Assembly (NCBI RefSeq): GCF_002261185.1
Contig: NZ_NEVQ01000021.1
Location: forward strand, 172,888-236,887
DNA length: 64,000 nt
DNA from: Bordetella genomosp. 4
GTDB lineage: Bacteria > Pseudomonadota > Gammaproteobacteria > Burkholderiales > Burkholderiaceae_B
Direction: 5' to 3'
The first letter of the stretch is position 1; the number at the start of each line of letters is the position of its first letter. The position numbers and the translations under genes are program-made. The notes below the pieces were generated by a model. That model saw only the letters and a list, made by a program, of their open reading frames with translations. It did not search any database and had not been told where the DNA came from. Below are positions 9,328-18,486 of this stretch, piece by piece.

Positions 9328-9863
9328 TGGGCCCCCAGATTGGGAAACGGACGCACGGGATCGCTACCATCCCAGCCATCCGCAGCCTCGCGGATCTGTT
9401 GGAACATGCGGCCTTTGGGGCCGGCGACTTCAGACAGCTCGATCACCGTGCCCGGATGGTATTCGGTGTCGAAGTAAATAAAGCGGCCGCGCTCACCGAC
9501 CTCGCCGCTCATCTTGGGCTTGAAGCCCTGGCGCAGCAGGCGTTCCAGATCGGCGTCGTAGTCTTCCGTCCAGTATGCGACGTGCTGCAGACCGGTGCGG
9601 CCGGCTTGCAGAAAATCACGATACATCGACGGCACGTCGTTACGCGTCTGGATCAACTCTACCTGCACAAAACCCGAGTTCGCCAGGGCCACAGAGTTAT
9701 GCGGCTCGTACGGCTTGCCATCGTAGTGGTAATTCACAATGGGCACGCGCGGGTTGTAATACCAGGGGCCGACGCCCAGCGTCTTGCTCCAGTACTCCAT
9801 AGCGGCCTCGATGTCAGGCACCACATAGCCCAACTGGCGGATCTGGCCGAGGAATCGGCTCAT
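9324..9863 (-). CDS. VOC (glyoxalase/methylmalonyl-CoA epimerase-like) family protein
   Basis: A 179-residue protein with paired beta-alpha-beta-beta-beta modules of the vicinal oxygen chelate fold: GQIRQLGYVVPDIEAAMEYW at the start, TGLQHVAYWTED around residue 95, and GTVIELSEV near 145. The His in LQHVAYW and the Glu in VIELSE match the usual metal ligands, while the first-strand His is replaced (LGYVV). Family members are epimerases, isomerases, lyases or dioxygenases working through a metal-bound enediolate. It is coupled by a 4-base overlap to the RuBisCO-like gene, so it is probably an extra enzyme of the same pathway, for instance an isomerase acting before phosphorylation. Function unassigned. 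Confidence 0.8.
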   Translation of the reverse strand: MSRFLGQIRQLGYVVPDIEAAMEYWSKTLGVGPWYYNPRVPIVNYHYDGKPYEPHNSVALANSGFVQVELIQTRNDVPSMYRDFLQAGRTGLQHVAYWTEDYDADLERLLRQGFKPKMSGEVGERGRFIYFDTEYHPGTVIELSEVAGPKGRMFQQIREAADGWDGSDPVRPFPNLGAQ

Positions 9864-9908
9864 GACAATGCTCCCGTGCGAAATTGCGAAAGAAAGAAAT
9901 GATCGGAT

Positions 9909-11840
9909 TTACAGAAAACCGATAGAAATCCAGGGGATTGCGGCCACGAGCACCAGGCCCACCAACAGCGCTGCCATATAGCCCCAGATCGGCCCGATCC
10001 CTTCGTTGGGATCGACTTTGCCCACCGCGCAGGCCCCGTAATAGCCCACGCCGAACGGCGGAGCGAACAGGCCCACGCCCATGGCCAAGATGACCACCAT
10101 GGCGTACTGGACCTCATGGATTCCCAGTTCGCGTGCGATCGGGAACATCAACGGCCCGAACAGCACGATGGCCGGAATGCCCTCCAGAACGCTGCCCAGG
10201 ACGATGAACGCCACCAGCGACACCGCCATGAAAGTGAATTTTCCGCCTGGCAGATTGCCCATCGCCAACGCCAGATCATGCGCAAAACCCGATTGCGTCA
10301 ACGCCCAGGCCATCGCCGTGGCACAGCCGATGATGAACAGAATCGCGCCCGACAACGTTGCCGTTTCGATCAATATGCCCGGCAAGCGCCTGAAATCAAA
10401 CTGGCGGTACAGCAGCAATCCGGCGACCACCGCGTAAGCGATGCCGATCGTCGATACCTCGGTCGCCGTCGCGACGCCTTCGACCACGGCGGCACGAATA
10501 ACAAATGGCAGCGCCAACGCAGGCAGTGCGACGACGAATGTCTTGCCGATCAGTTTGCGAGACGCGCGCGGCACGGCGCTCAAGTCCTCATGGCGATAAC
10601 GCCACCACACAATCACGCACAGCGCCAGACCCAGTACCAGTCCAGGCAACAACCCGCCCGTAAACAAAGCCGCGATCGATACGCCAGTGACAGAGCCAAT
10701 CGTGATCAACACAATCGACGGAGGGATGGTTTCCGTCTGCGCACCCGTGGTCGACAACAGCGCGATCAAATCGCCTGGCTTGGCGCCACGCTTTTTCATT
10801 TCGGGCAACAACACCGGCGCGATAGCGGCCATATCGGCGGTTTTGGAACCCGAGATTCCCGACACCAGATACATGCCGCCAATCAGCACATAGTTCAATC
10901 CGCCCCGCACATGGCCGAGCAGGCTCGACAGGAACTGCACCATTGCACGCGCCATGCCGGTCATTTCGATCAGCATGCCGAGCAGTACAAAGAGCGGCAC
11001 CGCCAGCAGGATAAGGTGGGACATACCCTCGTCCAGACGGCCCACCATCACCACCATCGGAGTGCGTGTCGTCAAGGCGAGAAACCCGAATGTCGCCAGC
11101 GCAAAAGAGAACGCGATCGGCACACCGGCAAAGACGCAAAAACCCACCACGCCGGCAAAGAAGATCAACAGATTCAACTTGCCCAAGGTCATCAACCATG
11201 GCCCTGCCAGCCAGAACACCGTCGCGATCGCCACTGCCGCCACGACAGCAGGAACGACTTGCTTGGTGTGCTCCGTGCGCAATAAACGTACGATGCAAAC
11301 GAGCAGCATCAGCAACGTGCCGGTAGGCAGCGCACTGGCACGCCACGCGTTGCTGATCTCCATCGCCGGCGTGACGATGATCATTTCTTCGACGGCGTAT
11401 TCCCACGCATGCGGCATCAGCAAGACGAGAAAGACCAACGAGGCAGCCAACGCGAATACTTCCAGAAACGCGCGCTTTCCGGGACTGCATTTGCTGACCA
11501 GCGCCGTCATGCGCATGTGCGCGCCACGGCGCAGCGCAATCACAGCGCCCAGCATCGACAGCCACAGGAACATGATCGACGCGAGCTCGTCGGTCCACAC
11601 GATGGGCTCGTGCAACACATAACGGGCCACGACGCCCGACAGCAACACGACGACCTCGAGCACAACCAGCAAGGCCGCCGGCCACTCGGACACGACGCCC
11701 AAAGCGCTATCCAGCCAGGCCAATAGACCATTGCCTCGCCGCACAGAGGCCGGCGCGGCAGCCACTCCGGCGGCCGCAATCGGTGTTGCCGCTGGGGGAT
11801 TTACGCCCCATACGGCCTTAGTATCGTGGCCCGCTTGCAT
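9909..11840 (-). CDS. TRAP transporter, fused small and large permease subunits (DctQM)
   Basis: A polytopic membrane protein of about 643 residues. The N-terminal roughly 160 residues form the four-helix DctQ part (SALGVVSEWPAALLVVLEVVVLL..., VWTDELASIMFLWLSMLG). The rest is the DctM large subunit with repeated hydrophobic segments and the conserved GSKTADMAAIAPVLLPEM and GVGLFAPPFGVGYYGACAV stretches. Fused QM proteins are common in proteobacteria. The start is set at 11840 because that ATG overlaps the dctP stop as TGATG. An upstream in-frame start at 11879 lies inside dctP and is less likely. It should import the substrate for the kinase/RLP pathway using a sodium or proton gradient. Confidence 0.88.
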   Translation of the reverse strand: MQAGHDTKAVWGVNPPAATPIAAAGVAAAPASVRRGNGLLAWLDSALGVVSEWPAALLVVLEVVVLLSGVVARYVLHEPIVWTDELASIMFLWLSMLGAVIALRRGAHMRMTALVSKCSPGKRAFLEVFALAASLVFLVLLMPHAWEYAVEEMIIVTPAMEISNAWRASALPTGTLLMLLVCIVRLLRTEHTKQVVPAVVAAVAIATVFWLAGPWLMTLGKLNLLIFFAGVVGFCVFAGVPIAFSFALATFGFLALTTRTPMVVMVGRLDEGMSHLILLAVPLFVLLGMLIEMTGMARAMVQFLSSLLGHVRGGLNYVLIGGMYLVSGISGSKTADMAAIAPVLLPEMKKRGAKPGDLIALLSTTGAQTETIPPSIVLITIGSVTGVSIAALFTGGLLPGLVLGLALCVIVWWRYRHEDLSAVPRASRKLIGKTFVVALPALALPFVIRAAVVEGVATATEVSTIGIAYAVVAGLLLYRQFDFRRLPGILIETATLSGAILFIIGCATAMAWALTQSGFAHDLALAMGNLPGGKFTFMAVSLVAFIVLGSVLEGIPAIVLFGPLMFPIARELGIHEVQYAMVVILAMGVGLFAPPFGVGYYGACAVGKVDPNEGIGPIWGYMAALLVGLVLVAAIPWISIGFL

Positions 11841-12871
11841 CAGGACACCTTGCCGACGGAGGCTTCCAACAACGCCCATGCCTCATCACCGAACTTCTTC
11901 TTCCACTCGGCGTAGAAGCCGGCTTTACGCAATTGCTCACGGAAACTGTCGGCCTCAGTAGTGTTGAACACCATGCCTTTTGCAGCCAGGTCGGCTTGCA
12001 AGGTCTGGTTCAATTGCGCCAGGTCGGCGCGCTGCTGCAAGCCCGCGTCGTTGAATGCGTTGGTGTAAATCGCCTTCAGATCGTCGGGCAGACCACGCCA
12101 GGCACGGCCGTTGATCACGAGATGGTAACCATCCCAGCTATGGTTGGTCAGCGAGCAATACTTCTGCACTTCGTACAGTTTTGCCGTCTGCAGAATAACC
12201 AAGGGGTTTTCCTGGGCATCCACGACCTTGGTCTGCAAGGCGGAATAGACTTCGCTGAACTGCAGGCTGGTAGGAGCGGCTTGCAGCGCCTTGAACATCG
12301 AAATCGCCATCGGACTCACCGGCACGCGGATCTTGATGCCATCCAGATCGGCCGCCGTTTTGATGGGGCCGGCGCTGCTGGTCATCTGGCGGAATCCGTT
12401 GTCCCACATCTTGTCCAGCGTGTGCAGGCCGACCTTGGCAAAGGCAGCGCGCACGTGATTGCCGAGTTGACCGTCAACGGTCTTCCAGACATCCTGATCA
12501 TTGGCGAAGGCAAACCCCATGGCCGTGATGGCGCTGATCGGCGTCAGGGTAGCAATGACCATCGTGCCCGCGTTGAACATCTCGATGCCGCCGCTGCGCA
12601 CCTGCGCCAGCATATCGGTGTCGCCGCCCAACTGGTTGTTGGGGAACACGCGGACTTCCAGACGGCCGTTGCTTTCCTTGGCGATGCGGGCGGCGGCTTC
12701 CTGAGAGCGGATGTTCAGCGGATGACTGACCGGCAAGTTGTTGCCGTACTTGAATACGTATTCTGCCTGTGCGCTGCTGGCCAGGCGCGGCATGCTGACC
12801 ATGGCCGCCAGCGGCAAGCCCGCCAGGGTACGCAACGCGCTGCGGCGCGTGAAAGACCTGTTATTCGTCAT
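11840..12871 (-). CDS. TRAP transporter substrate-binding protein (DctP)
   Basis: A periplasmic solute receptor of about 343 residues. The N-terminus has a twin-arginine-like signal (FTRRSALRTLAG, cleavage near ASSAQA). The mature part carries the DctP hallmarks: YKFGNN-like start with HPLNIRSQEAA, the ligand-carboxylate Arg in GIKIRVP, and ENPLVILQTAKLYEVQKYCSLTNHSW. DctP proteins typically bind carboxylates or sugar acids through that Arg, which fits a sugar-acid pathway. The chosen ATG is 7 codons inside the longest frame and follows a GGAGACAGT ribosome site. First gene of the operon, divergent from the LacI-type regulator. Confidence 0.87.
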   Translation of the reverse strand: MTNNRSFTRRSALRTLAGLPLAAMVSMPRLASSAQAEYVFKYGNNLPVSHPLNIRSQEAAARIAKESNGRLEVRVFPNNQLGGDTDMLAQVRSGGIEMFNAGTMVIATLTPISAITAMGFAFANDQDVWKTVDGQLGNHVRAAFAKVGLHTLDKMWDNGFRQMTSSAGPIKTAADLDGIKIRVPVSPMAISMFKALQAAPTSLQFSEVYSALQTKVVDAQENPLVILQTAKLYEVQKYCSLTNHSWDGYHLVINGRAWRGLPDDLKAIYTNAFNDAGLQQRADLAQLNQTLQADLAAKGMVFNTTEADSFREQLRKAGFYAEWKKKFGDEAWALLEASVGKVS

Positions 12872-12990
12872 GACACTGTCTCCTGTGTACAAGCTTGCCG
12901 GCGTTACCGACGATGTTGGAAATCTCCAGACCGGCTGTCCCGCGGCGGGGCCGGCGCCATTTATGTTCGTTATCTACGAGTGCGCGCTCT

Positions 12991-13009
12991 GCGGCGCCGC
13001 TATCGATAG
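12991..13009. promoter_or_regulatory. Two abutting palindromes, candidate LacI-family operator
   Basis: GCGGCGCCGC (12991-13000) and CTATCGATAG (13000-13009) are perfect 10-base palindromes sharing one base, in the 233-base region between dctP and the divergent LacI-type gene. LacI-family operators are short palindromes with a central CG, which the second one has. No binding evidence beyond position and symmetry. Confidence 0.3.
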
Positions 13010-13104
13010 GGTCGTAAGAATAGAAGCCCGCCTGCAAAATCCCAAGCACATTTTTTGATGGGTTTTGAGGTACTCATCAAGAATGCGTGTAAGGTATACC
13101 CCCT

Positions 13105-14190
13105 GTGTCCAGGCAGAAACGGAGAAACCCGGTGCCGCAGGCTTTACCCACCGTGATTGATATTGCGCGACTGGCGGGCGTATCCCCCGCCACGGTCGAT
13201 CGCGCCCTGCATCATCGACCTGGCGTACGCCAGGCGACCCTGCAACGTGTTCTGAAGGCCGCCGCAGAGCTTAAATACCTGCCTCAGGCAGAGCTCTATG
13301 CCGCCATGGCGCCACCGCCCATGCGCTTGCTCTTTGTGCTGCCCAGCCGCAGCAGCCGGTTTTTGTGGATGCTGGGGGAATGGGTCAAGCATTCGCACGA
13401 ACACTGGGCGCCTTTCAACGTCAATTGCCGCGTAGCGCCCGTCGAGAGCTTCGATCCCGATGCTCTGACCCGTTTGTTGCTGCGCCGCGGCAAACAAAGC
13501 GACGGCGTCGCGTTTATGGCGCTCGAACACCCAAAGGTCCGCGAGGCAGTCGCGGAGTTAAGCGATCGGGGCATTCCCTGTGTCACGCTGGTTTCCGATC
13601 TGTCACACTCCAAACGCAGCGCCTACGTGGGTCTAGACAATCGCGCTGCGGGGCGCACGGCCGCCCATTTGATCGGGCGTTTTCTGAGTCCGGCGCAGGG
13701 CTCGGCCGGCAGCCCTCAGCGCCGCGCCAAAGTGGCGCTGATCGCCGGGTCGCTGAACTATCGCGCGCACGAGGAACGCGAGGCCGGGTTCCTGCATTTG
13801 TTCGCCGAGCAATATCCCGAGATGCGCGTCGTGGGGCTGCGCGAGGGCTATGACGATGCACAGCTGAACTATCGGCAGACGCAGGCGCTCTTGAAAGAGC
13901 ATCCCGACCTGGCGGCCATCTACAACATCGGCAGCGGGGCCGAAGGCATAGGCCAGGCCCTGAAAGAAGCCGGCCGCCAACACGAAATCGTATTCATCGG
14001 CCATGGCCTGACCCCGGAAACGCGAGCGCTATTGATAGATGGCAGCATGGATGCGGTGATCAACCAGAGTCCGTTGACCACGATCCTGAACAGCATCCGG
14101 ATTTTTACGAATCTGCGCGATCATCGCAGTGTATTGTCGGGTGTGGAGGCCACGCGTACGGATGTGATTTTCAGAGAGAATTTGCCCTAG
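13105..14190 (+). CDS. LacI-family transcriptional regulator
   Basis: A 361-residue repressor or activator. An N-terminal LacI helix-turn-helix spans roughly residues 14-60 (TVIDIARLAGVSPATVDRAL, RPGVRQATLQRVLKAA), with a periplasmic-binding-protein-like ligand domain behind it (VALIAGSLNYRAHEEREAGFL, YNIGSGAEGIGQALKEAG). It starts at a GTG. Divergent from the dctP-dctQM-VOC-RLP-kinase operon, which it most likely controls in response to the imported sugar acid or a pathway intermediate. The ligand domain resembles the sugar-binding LacI subgroup with a type I binding-protein fold. Confidence 0.87.
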   Translation: MSRQKRRNPVPQALPTVIDIARLAGVSPATVDRALHHRPGVRQATLQRVLKAAAELKYLPQAELYAAMAPPPMRLLFVLPSRSSRFLWMLGEWVKHSHEHWAPFNVNCRVAPVESFDPDALTRLLLRRGKQSDGVAFMALEHPKVREAVAELSDRGIPCVTLVSDLSHSKRSAYVGLDNRAAGRTAAHLIGRFLSPAQGSAGSPQRRAKVALIAGSLNYRAHEEREAGFLHLFAEQYPEMRVVGLREGYDDAQLNYRQTQALLKEHPDLAAIYNIGSGAEGIGQALKEAGRQHEIVFIGHGLTPETRALLIDGSMDAVINQSPLTTILNSIRIFTNLRDHRSVLSGVEATRTDVIFRENLP

Positions 14191-14322
14191 AAACGGGAAT
14201 GGCCAGGACAGCCTCCGATCCTGGTGCACCCGCATGTGCCGAGGCTAGAACGCAATCCACCCTCAGAGCGGGACGTATGCCAGGAGGGGCGCACACATGG
14301 GCACAACGGCAGCGAGAGCCCC

Positions 14323-15252
14323 TCAGCCCTCGCGCTGCGGCACATGCGGCAAGAAAGCCCCCGCCACCTCGAACGCGCATTCCCGCCGGGCGATGTCAAT
14401 CACCGTCGCTACGACCGGATTGACCAGGCTTTTCTTGTATACCGCATAGTAATTGATGGTCGGCAAATCCGGCTGCACATCGAGTTGCCGCAACATGCCG
14501 CGCTCGACCAAGGGCGCAAAATACGCACCCGGCAGATAACTGATCCCCAGACCAAGCATCGTCAGCTGCGCCATCATGCCCAGACTGTTGCATGTCAACA
14601 CGCGCTTCATCGACAGGCCCTGTTCCGCAAACCACGCATCGTACAAATGCGACAAAGCAGAGTTCGTCGGCTGGGAAATCACCGGATAGGGCGCCAGATC
14701 ATGCGGCGTCAGCGGCGAGGCCGCCGCAATGTCCAACTGTGGGCTGGCCATCCAGACATTCGTCACCGCACCCAGGTGAACGCAATCGTACTGATAGCTC
14801 CAGAATGGGCCCGGCATAATGGCCAGGTCCAACTGGTCCCGCTCAAGGCGTTCATACAGGGTGATCCCGCCATCGATCTCGGGCATGAGCTGCACACGCG
14901 GATAGTGTTGCGTGATCTGGCTGATCAGCCGGGCCAGCCACGTCATGCCGACCAACTCAGTGACGCCCAAACGCACGACACCCTCGACGCTGGCGGTATC
15001 CGCCATACTTTGCACAATACGGCTGTTCAACTCCAGCATCTCGCTGGCCAGATCGAACAGCCGGCGGCCATGCTGCGTGAGCGATAGCCGCTTCGCGCGC
15101 CGCTCAAATAGAGGTGCGCCTGTGAACGACTCGAGCTCCCCCACCCGCTTGGCCACAGCCGACTGGGTAGTGTGCAGCTTTTTGGACGATGCGCTGAAGC
15201 TGCCAAGCTGCGCGCTCCAATAGAACGCCTCGAGTTGCTTCAGGGTATACAT
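14323..15252 (-). CDS. LysR-family transcriptional regulator
   Basis: About 309 residues from the chosen ATG. The N-terminal winged helix reads YTLKQLEAFYWSAQLGSFSASSKKLHTTQSAVAKRV in two blocks, followed by the substrate-binding domain. A frame 21 codons longer runs into the glnQ-like gene and lacks sense at its N-terminus, so the start at 15252 is preferred. Last gene of a leftward operon with an amino-acid ABC transporter, an aminotransferase and an RraA-like aldolase, which it probably regulates from within. The ligand may be the transported amino acid or its keto acid. Confidence 0.85.
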   Translation of the reverse strand: MYTLKQLEAFYWSAQLGSFSASSKKLHTTQSAVAKRVGELESFTGAPLFERRAKRLSLTQHGRRLFDLASEMLELNSRIVQSMADTASVEGVVRLGVTELVGMTWLARLISQITQHYPRVQLMPEIDGGITLYERLERDQLDLAIMPGPFWSYQYDCVHLGAVTNVWMASPQLDIAAASPLTPHDLAPYPVISQPTNSALSHLYDAWFAEQGLSMKRVLTCNSLGMMAQLTMLGLGISYLPGAYFAPLVERGMLRQLDVQPDLPTINYYAVYKKSLVNPVVATVIDIARRECAFEVAGAFLPHVPQREG

Positions 15253-15311
15253 TGCAGTGGGAGCCAGGTATCGGGAAACCGACACCTTACCACCCACCTC
15301 GGGCGGCGTGC

Positions 15312-16046
15312 TCATCCGCGCGGATGCAAAATATCGCTGAGAAAGCGCTGCGCGCGCGGATGTTTCGGCGCGCTGAAGAACTGTTCCGGCGTTCCGCTCT
15401 CCAGGATCTCTCCGGCGTCCATGAAAATCACACGATCGCAGACATCACGGGCAAAGCCCATTTCGTGCGTCACGCACACCATGGTCATGCCGTCTTTGGC
15501 CAGCGATTTCATCACCTGCAGGACTTCGCCGACCATTTCCGGATCCAGCGCGCTGGTGGGTTCGTCGAACAACATCACCGGTGGTTGCAGCGCCAGCGCG
15601 CGGGCAATCGCCACACGCTGCTGCTGTCCGCCAGAGAGCGCGCCCGGATAGGCATCGATCTTGTGCGCCAGACCGACACGCTCCAACAACGCGTGCGCCA
15701 GTTCAGCTGCTTGCTTGCGCGGGCGTTTCTGGATATTCACGGGTGCAAACACCACGTTATCCAGCACGCTCATGTGCGGAAACAGATTGAACTGTTGGAA
15801 CACGAAACCGATCTTTTGACGCAACTGATTGAGGTTGAGCCCCTTGGCATACACATCCTGGCCATCGACGCGGATGGTGCCCTTTTCGATGGGCTCCAAT
15901 CGATTGACTGTACGGATCAGCGTCGACTTGCCAGAGCCGGACGGCCCGCATACGACCACAACCTCGCCGCGCGCCACCTCCAGGTCGACGTCTTTCAGCA
16001 CATGGTGTGCGCCGTACCACTTGTTCACTTTTTCGAGCTTAATCAT
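15312..16046 (-). CDS. Polar amino-acid ABC transporter ATP-binding protein (GlnQ/HisP type)
   Basis: A canonical 244-residue ATPase with Walker [10 protein letters not shown] at residues 34-42, Q-loop in [10 protein letters not shown], signature LSGGQQQR, Walker [15 protein letters not shown] and an H-loop in VTHEMGFA. It powers uptake by the two permeases encoded just upstream. This intact ATPase is a useful contrast with the degenerate capsule ATPase at 37770. Start ATG follows the end of the HisM-like permease gene by 18 bases. Confidence 0.93.
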   Translation of the reverse strand: MIKLEKVNKWYGAHHVLKDVDLEVARGEVVVVCGPSGSGKSTLIRTVNRLEPIEKGTIRVDGQDVYAKGLNLNQLRQKIGFVFQQFNLFPHMSVLDNVVFAPVNIQKRPRKQAAELAHALLERVGLAHKIDAYPGALSGGQQQRVAIARALALQPPVMLFDEPTSALDPEMVGEVLQVMKSLAKDGMTMVCVTHEMGFARDVCDRVIFMDAGEILESGTPEQFFSAPKHPRAQRFLSDILHPRG

Positions 16047-16064
16047 GAAAACGCCTTCAATACG

Positions 16065-16754
16065 TTAGGCCATCGCGCGTGCGCGACGCACTCGCCGGTC
16101 GAACCAATTCACACCGCGGCTCAGGCTGAAACACACCAGGAAGTACATGATCGCCAGAATGCCGAACACCTGCAGCGGCTTGGTCAGGACCAGGTTGTTC
16201 ACCTGATTGGCCGCAAAGGTCAACTCATTCACGCTGATCACATAACCGAGCGAAGTCTCCTTGATGGTCGAGACAAATTGGCTCGTCATGCTGGGCAGGA
16301 CGTTCACCAGTGCCTGAGGCAAGACGACCTTGCGCATCGTGGTCCAGTAGCCTACGCCCAGGGAACGGGATGCTTCGGTCTGCCCACGCGGGATCGCCTC
16401 GATTCCCGAACGCACGACCTCGGAGAGATATGCGCTCTCGTATAGCACCAGCGCACACAGCAGCGTCCAGAAACCGCTGACGACTTCGCCAGTCAATTTC
16501 GGAATGACAAAATAGGCCCAGAAAATCAGCATCAGCAGCGGCATGCCGCGCACCACGTTGACCAGCACGGCGCTGATGCGGCGCAGCCAGGCAAACGGGC
16601 TGACACGCGCCAACGCGATCAGCAGCGCCAACGGCAACGAAGCCGCCAAACCGCACACTGCGAGAATCAACGTCAGGGCCAACCCACCCAGCGGTCCGTT
16701 CGGATATTGCCCGACGAGAAACATCGGCCAATATTGTGCAATCACCTCAAGCAT
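16065..16754 (-). CDS. Polar amino-acid ABC transporter permease (HisM/GlnP type)
   Basis: An inner-membrane permease of about 229 residues with 4-5 hydrophobic segments and the EAA loop (EAIPRGQTEASRSLGVGYWTTMRKVVLPQAL in two pieces) that docks on the ATPase. The longest frame starts 46 codons earlier inside the upstream permease gene. The ATG at 16754 (MLEVIAQYWP) overlaps that gene's stop by 8 bases and is preferred. Confidence 0.9.
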   Translation of the reverse strand: MLEVIAQYWPMFLVGQYPNGPLGGLALTLILAVCGLAASLPLALLIALARVSPFAWLRRISAVLVNVVRGMPLLMLIFWAYFVIPKLTGEVVSGFWTLLCALVLYESAYLSEVVRSGIEAIPRGQTEASRSLGVGYWTTMRKVVLPQALVNVLPSMTSQFVSTIKETSLGYVISVNELTFAANQVNNLVLTKPLQVFGILAIMYFLVCFSLSRGVNWFDRRVRRARAMA

Positions 16755-17436
16755 GCCGGCTCCTGCGGCCCGGCACGTAGCGGGCGTAAATATGTGAACC
16801 AATGAACATGATGCAGAACGAACCCAACAGATACATCGCCGTCGCGATCCCGAAGGTCGTAAACGTGCGATAGGTTTCGTTCTCGATCTCACGAGCCTGA
16901 TAGGTCAGTTCGACCACGCCGATCGCCATCGCCACACTGGTGTTCTTGAACAGCAGCAGCGCACGCCCGATCAACGGTGGAATCGCTGCACGCAGGGCTT
17001 GCGGCACGATCACGAACCGCATGCACTGCAGATAGCTGCAGCCCAGCGCCCGCGCCGACTCGAACTGCGTGCCCGGTATAGAACGCAAACCGCTGCGGAT
17101 GTCTTCGGCAATGTAGGCTGCCGACCCCAGCGCCAGGGCGATGGCCGCCAGCGACAACTCGGCGTTATGCTCATACAGCCAATCGCGGAATCCCTCAGGC
17201 AATAATTCCGGCATACCGAAATACCAGAACAGCACCTGCACCAGCAGCGGCACGTTGCGGTGATATTCGACATAGGCATCGACGAACCAGCGGCATGGGG
17301 CCCAGTCGGTAGTCCGGATCACCACCAGCAGCACGGCGATCGTAAACGCCATCACCCAGGCAACCAGGAACAACTGCACGGTGATCAGCATGCCATCGAG
17401 CAATTGATGTAGATAAATCGGTTCGAGAAAATCCAT
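16747..17436 (-). CDS. Polar amino-acid ABC transporter permease (HisQ type)
   Basis: An inner-membrane permease of about 229 residues, paralogous to its neighbour, with the EAA motif in PGTQFESARALGCSYLQCMR and hydrophobic segments typical of the HisMQ family. The ATG at 17436 (MDFLEPIYLHQ) has a purine-rich GAGAGAG ribosome site. The longer in-frame start lacks one. It forms a heterodimer with the product of the next gene. Confidence 0.9.
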   Translation of the reverse strand: MDFLEPIYLHQLLDGMLITVQLFLVAWVMAFTIAVLLVVIRTTDWAPCRWFVDAYVEYHRNVPLLVQVLFWYFGMPELLPEGFRDWLYEHNAELSLAAIALALGSAAYIAEDIRSGLRSIPGTQFESARALGCSYLQCMRFVIVPQALRAAIPPLIGRALLLFKNTSVAMAIGVVELTYQAREIENETYRTFTTFGIATAMYLLGSFCIMFIGSHIYARYVPGRRSRHA

Positions 17437-17550
17437 AAAACACTCTCTCAATGGAGTGCCAAGCGATCCATGAAGGGACCACATGGCGCTCGCATGGACG
17501 CAGGCGCGGGCCGCACATGATGTGCGGCCCGCTCATTGCAAAACGGCGGA

Positions 17551-18369
17551 TCAGCCTGCGATGGGGCCGATCTTGAAATCGCGTTTGAGCTTGTACGGCG
17601 TTTCCGGCCCGAACCATTTATCGAACAGCTTGGCAGCTTCGCCCGAGGCCTCGGCGTCGTTCAGTGCCTGATTCACCGCCTCCAGCAAACGCGTCTCGGA
17701 TTTTTTGATGCCGAGACCCCACGATTCGCTGAACACCGGTTTTTCGATCACACGCACCGGCGATGTCGGCGGGCTCTGCAGGACCAGGCGCGCCAACACC
17801 AATTCCGACGCAAACTGCGCATCGACTTTCTTTTGCTGCAAAGCCAGGTACGCGGCCGAGCTATCGCTAAAGCCCAGGACTTTGGATTTCTCCATGATGC
17901 GCTTGATCTCGCGTTCCGAACTGGAACCCTTGGTCGCGGCGATGCGGCGGCCATTGACAGACTCAATCGTGTCGTAGTCCGAGTCGGCGCGGACCAACAG
18001 TTTTTGCGGGCTGACGTAATAGGCGTTGCTGAAAGCAATCTGTTCAGCGCGCTCAGGGGAATAACCCAGATTGGCCGCCAGGATATCGACTCGGCCCTCG
18101 CTCAGCTCGGGCACGCGTGCGGCAACCGACAACAGCTTGTATTGCACCTTCACGCCCAGCTTGTCGGCGACCAGCTTGCAGACATCCACGTCGTAGCCGA
18201 CCAGTTGACGCGTCGAGACGTCCTGGAAACTGAACGGCTGCGACGTGCCCAACGTACCGCACAAGAGCTCGCCCTTGGCCTTGATATCGTCGAGCTGATC
18301 GGCCTGTGCCGAGACGCCGGCCAGGGTAGCGCATGCCAGGCATGCGGCCATAATGGTTTTACGTATCAT
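17551..18369 (-). CDS. Polar amino-acid ABC transporter substrate-binding protein
   Basis: A periplasmic binding protein of 272 residues with a Sec signal (MIRKTIMAACLACATLAGVSAQA) and the SBP_bac_3 fold: GELLCGTLGTSQPFSF, GYDVDVCKLVADKLGV, and the carboxylate-binding Arg region GRRIAATKGSSSE. The Asp in GYDVDV and the Arg/Thr/Ser pocket are typical for alpha-amino-acid ligands. Located between the aminotransferase and permease genes. It determines what the operon imports. Confidence 0.88.
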   Translation of the reverse strand: MIRKTIMAACLACATLAGVSAQADQLDDIKAKGELLCGTLGTSQPFSFQDVSTRQLVGYDVDVCKLVADKLGVKVQYKLLSVAARVPELSEGRVDILAANLGYSPERAEQIAFSNAYYVSPQKLLVRADSDYDTIESVNGRRIAATKGSSSEREIKRIMEKSKVLGFSDSSAAYLALQQKKVDAQFASELVLARLVLQSPPTSPVRVIEKPVFSESWGLGIKKSETRLLEAVNQALNDAEASGEAAKLFDKWFGPETPYKLKRDFKIGPIAG

Positions 18370-18486
18370 CGATTGCCCCTTTTGGTCATTTAGTCGTGGT
18401 GAAAAATTCCGATATGGATGAATGCCCGAATGCTGCGTGGTTTGATGCCTCGACTTCCACGCAGCGCTCGAGCGCCATCTCCCGGT

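Noticed and set aside
8188..9477. Plus-strand frame of 429 codons
   Set aside because: Antisense to the RuBisCO-like and VOC genes, which have clear motifs; this frame shows only shadow composition.
10116..11285. Long plus-strand frame of 389 codons
   Set aside because: Antisense to dctQM; very rich in Arg/His/Gln with no family feature, a GC-rich shadow frame.
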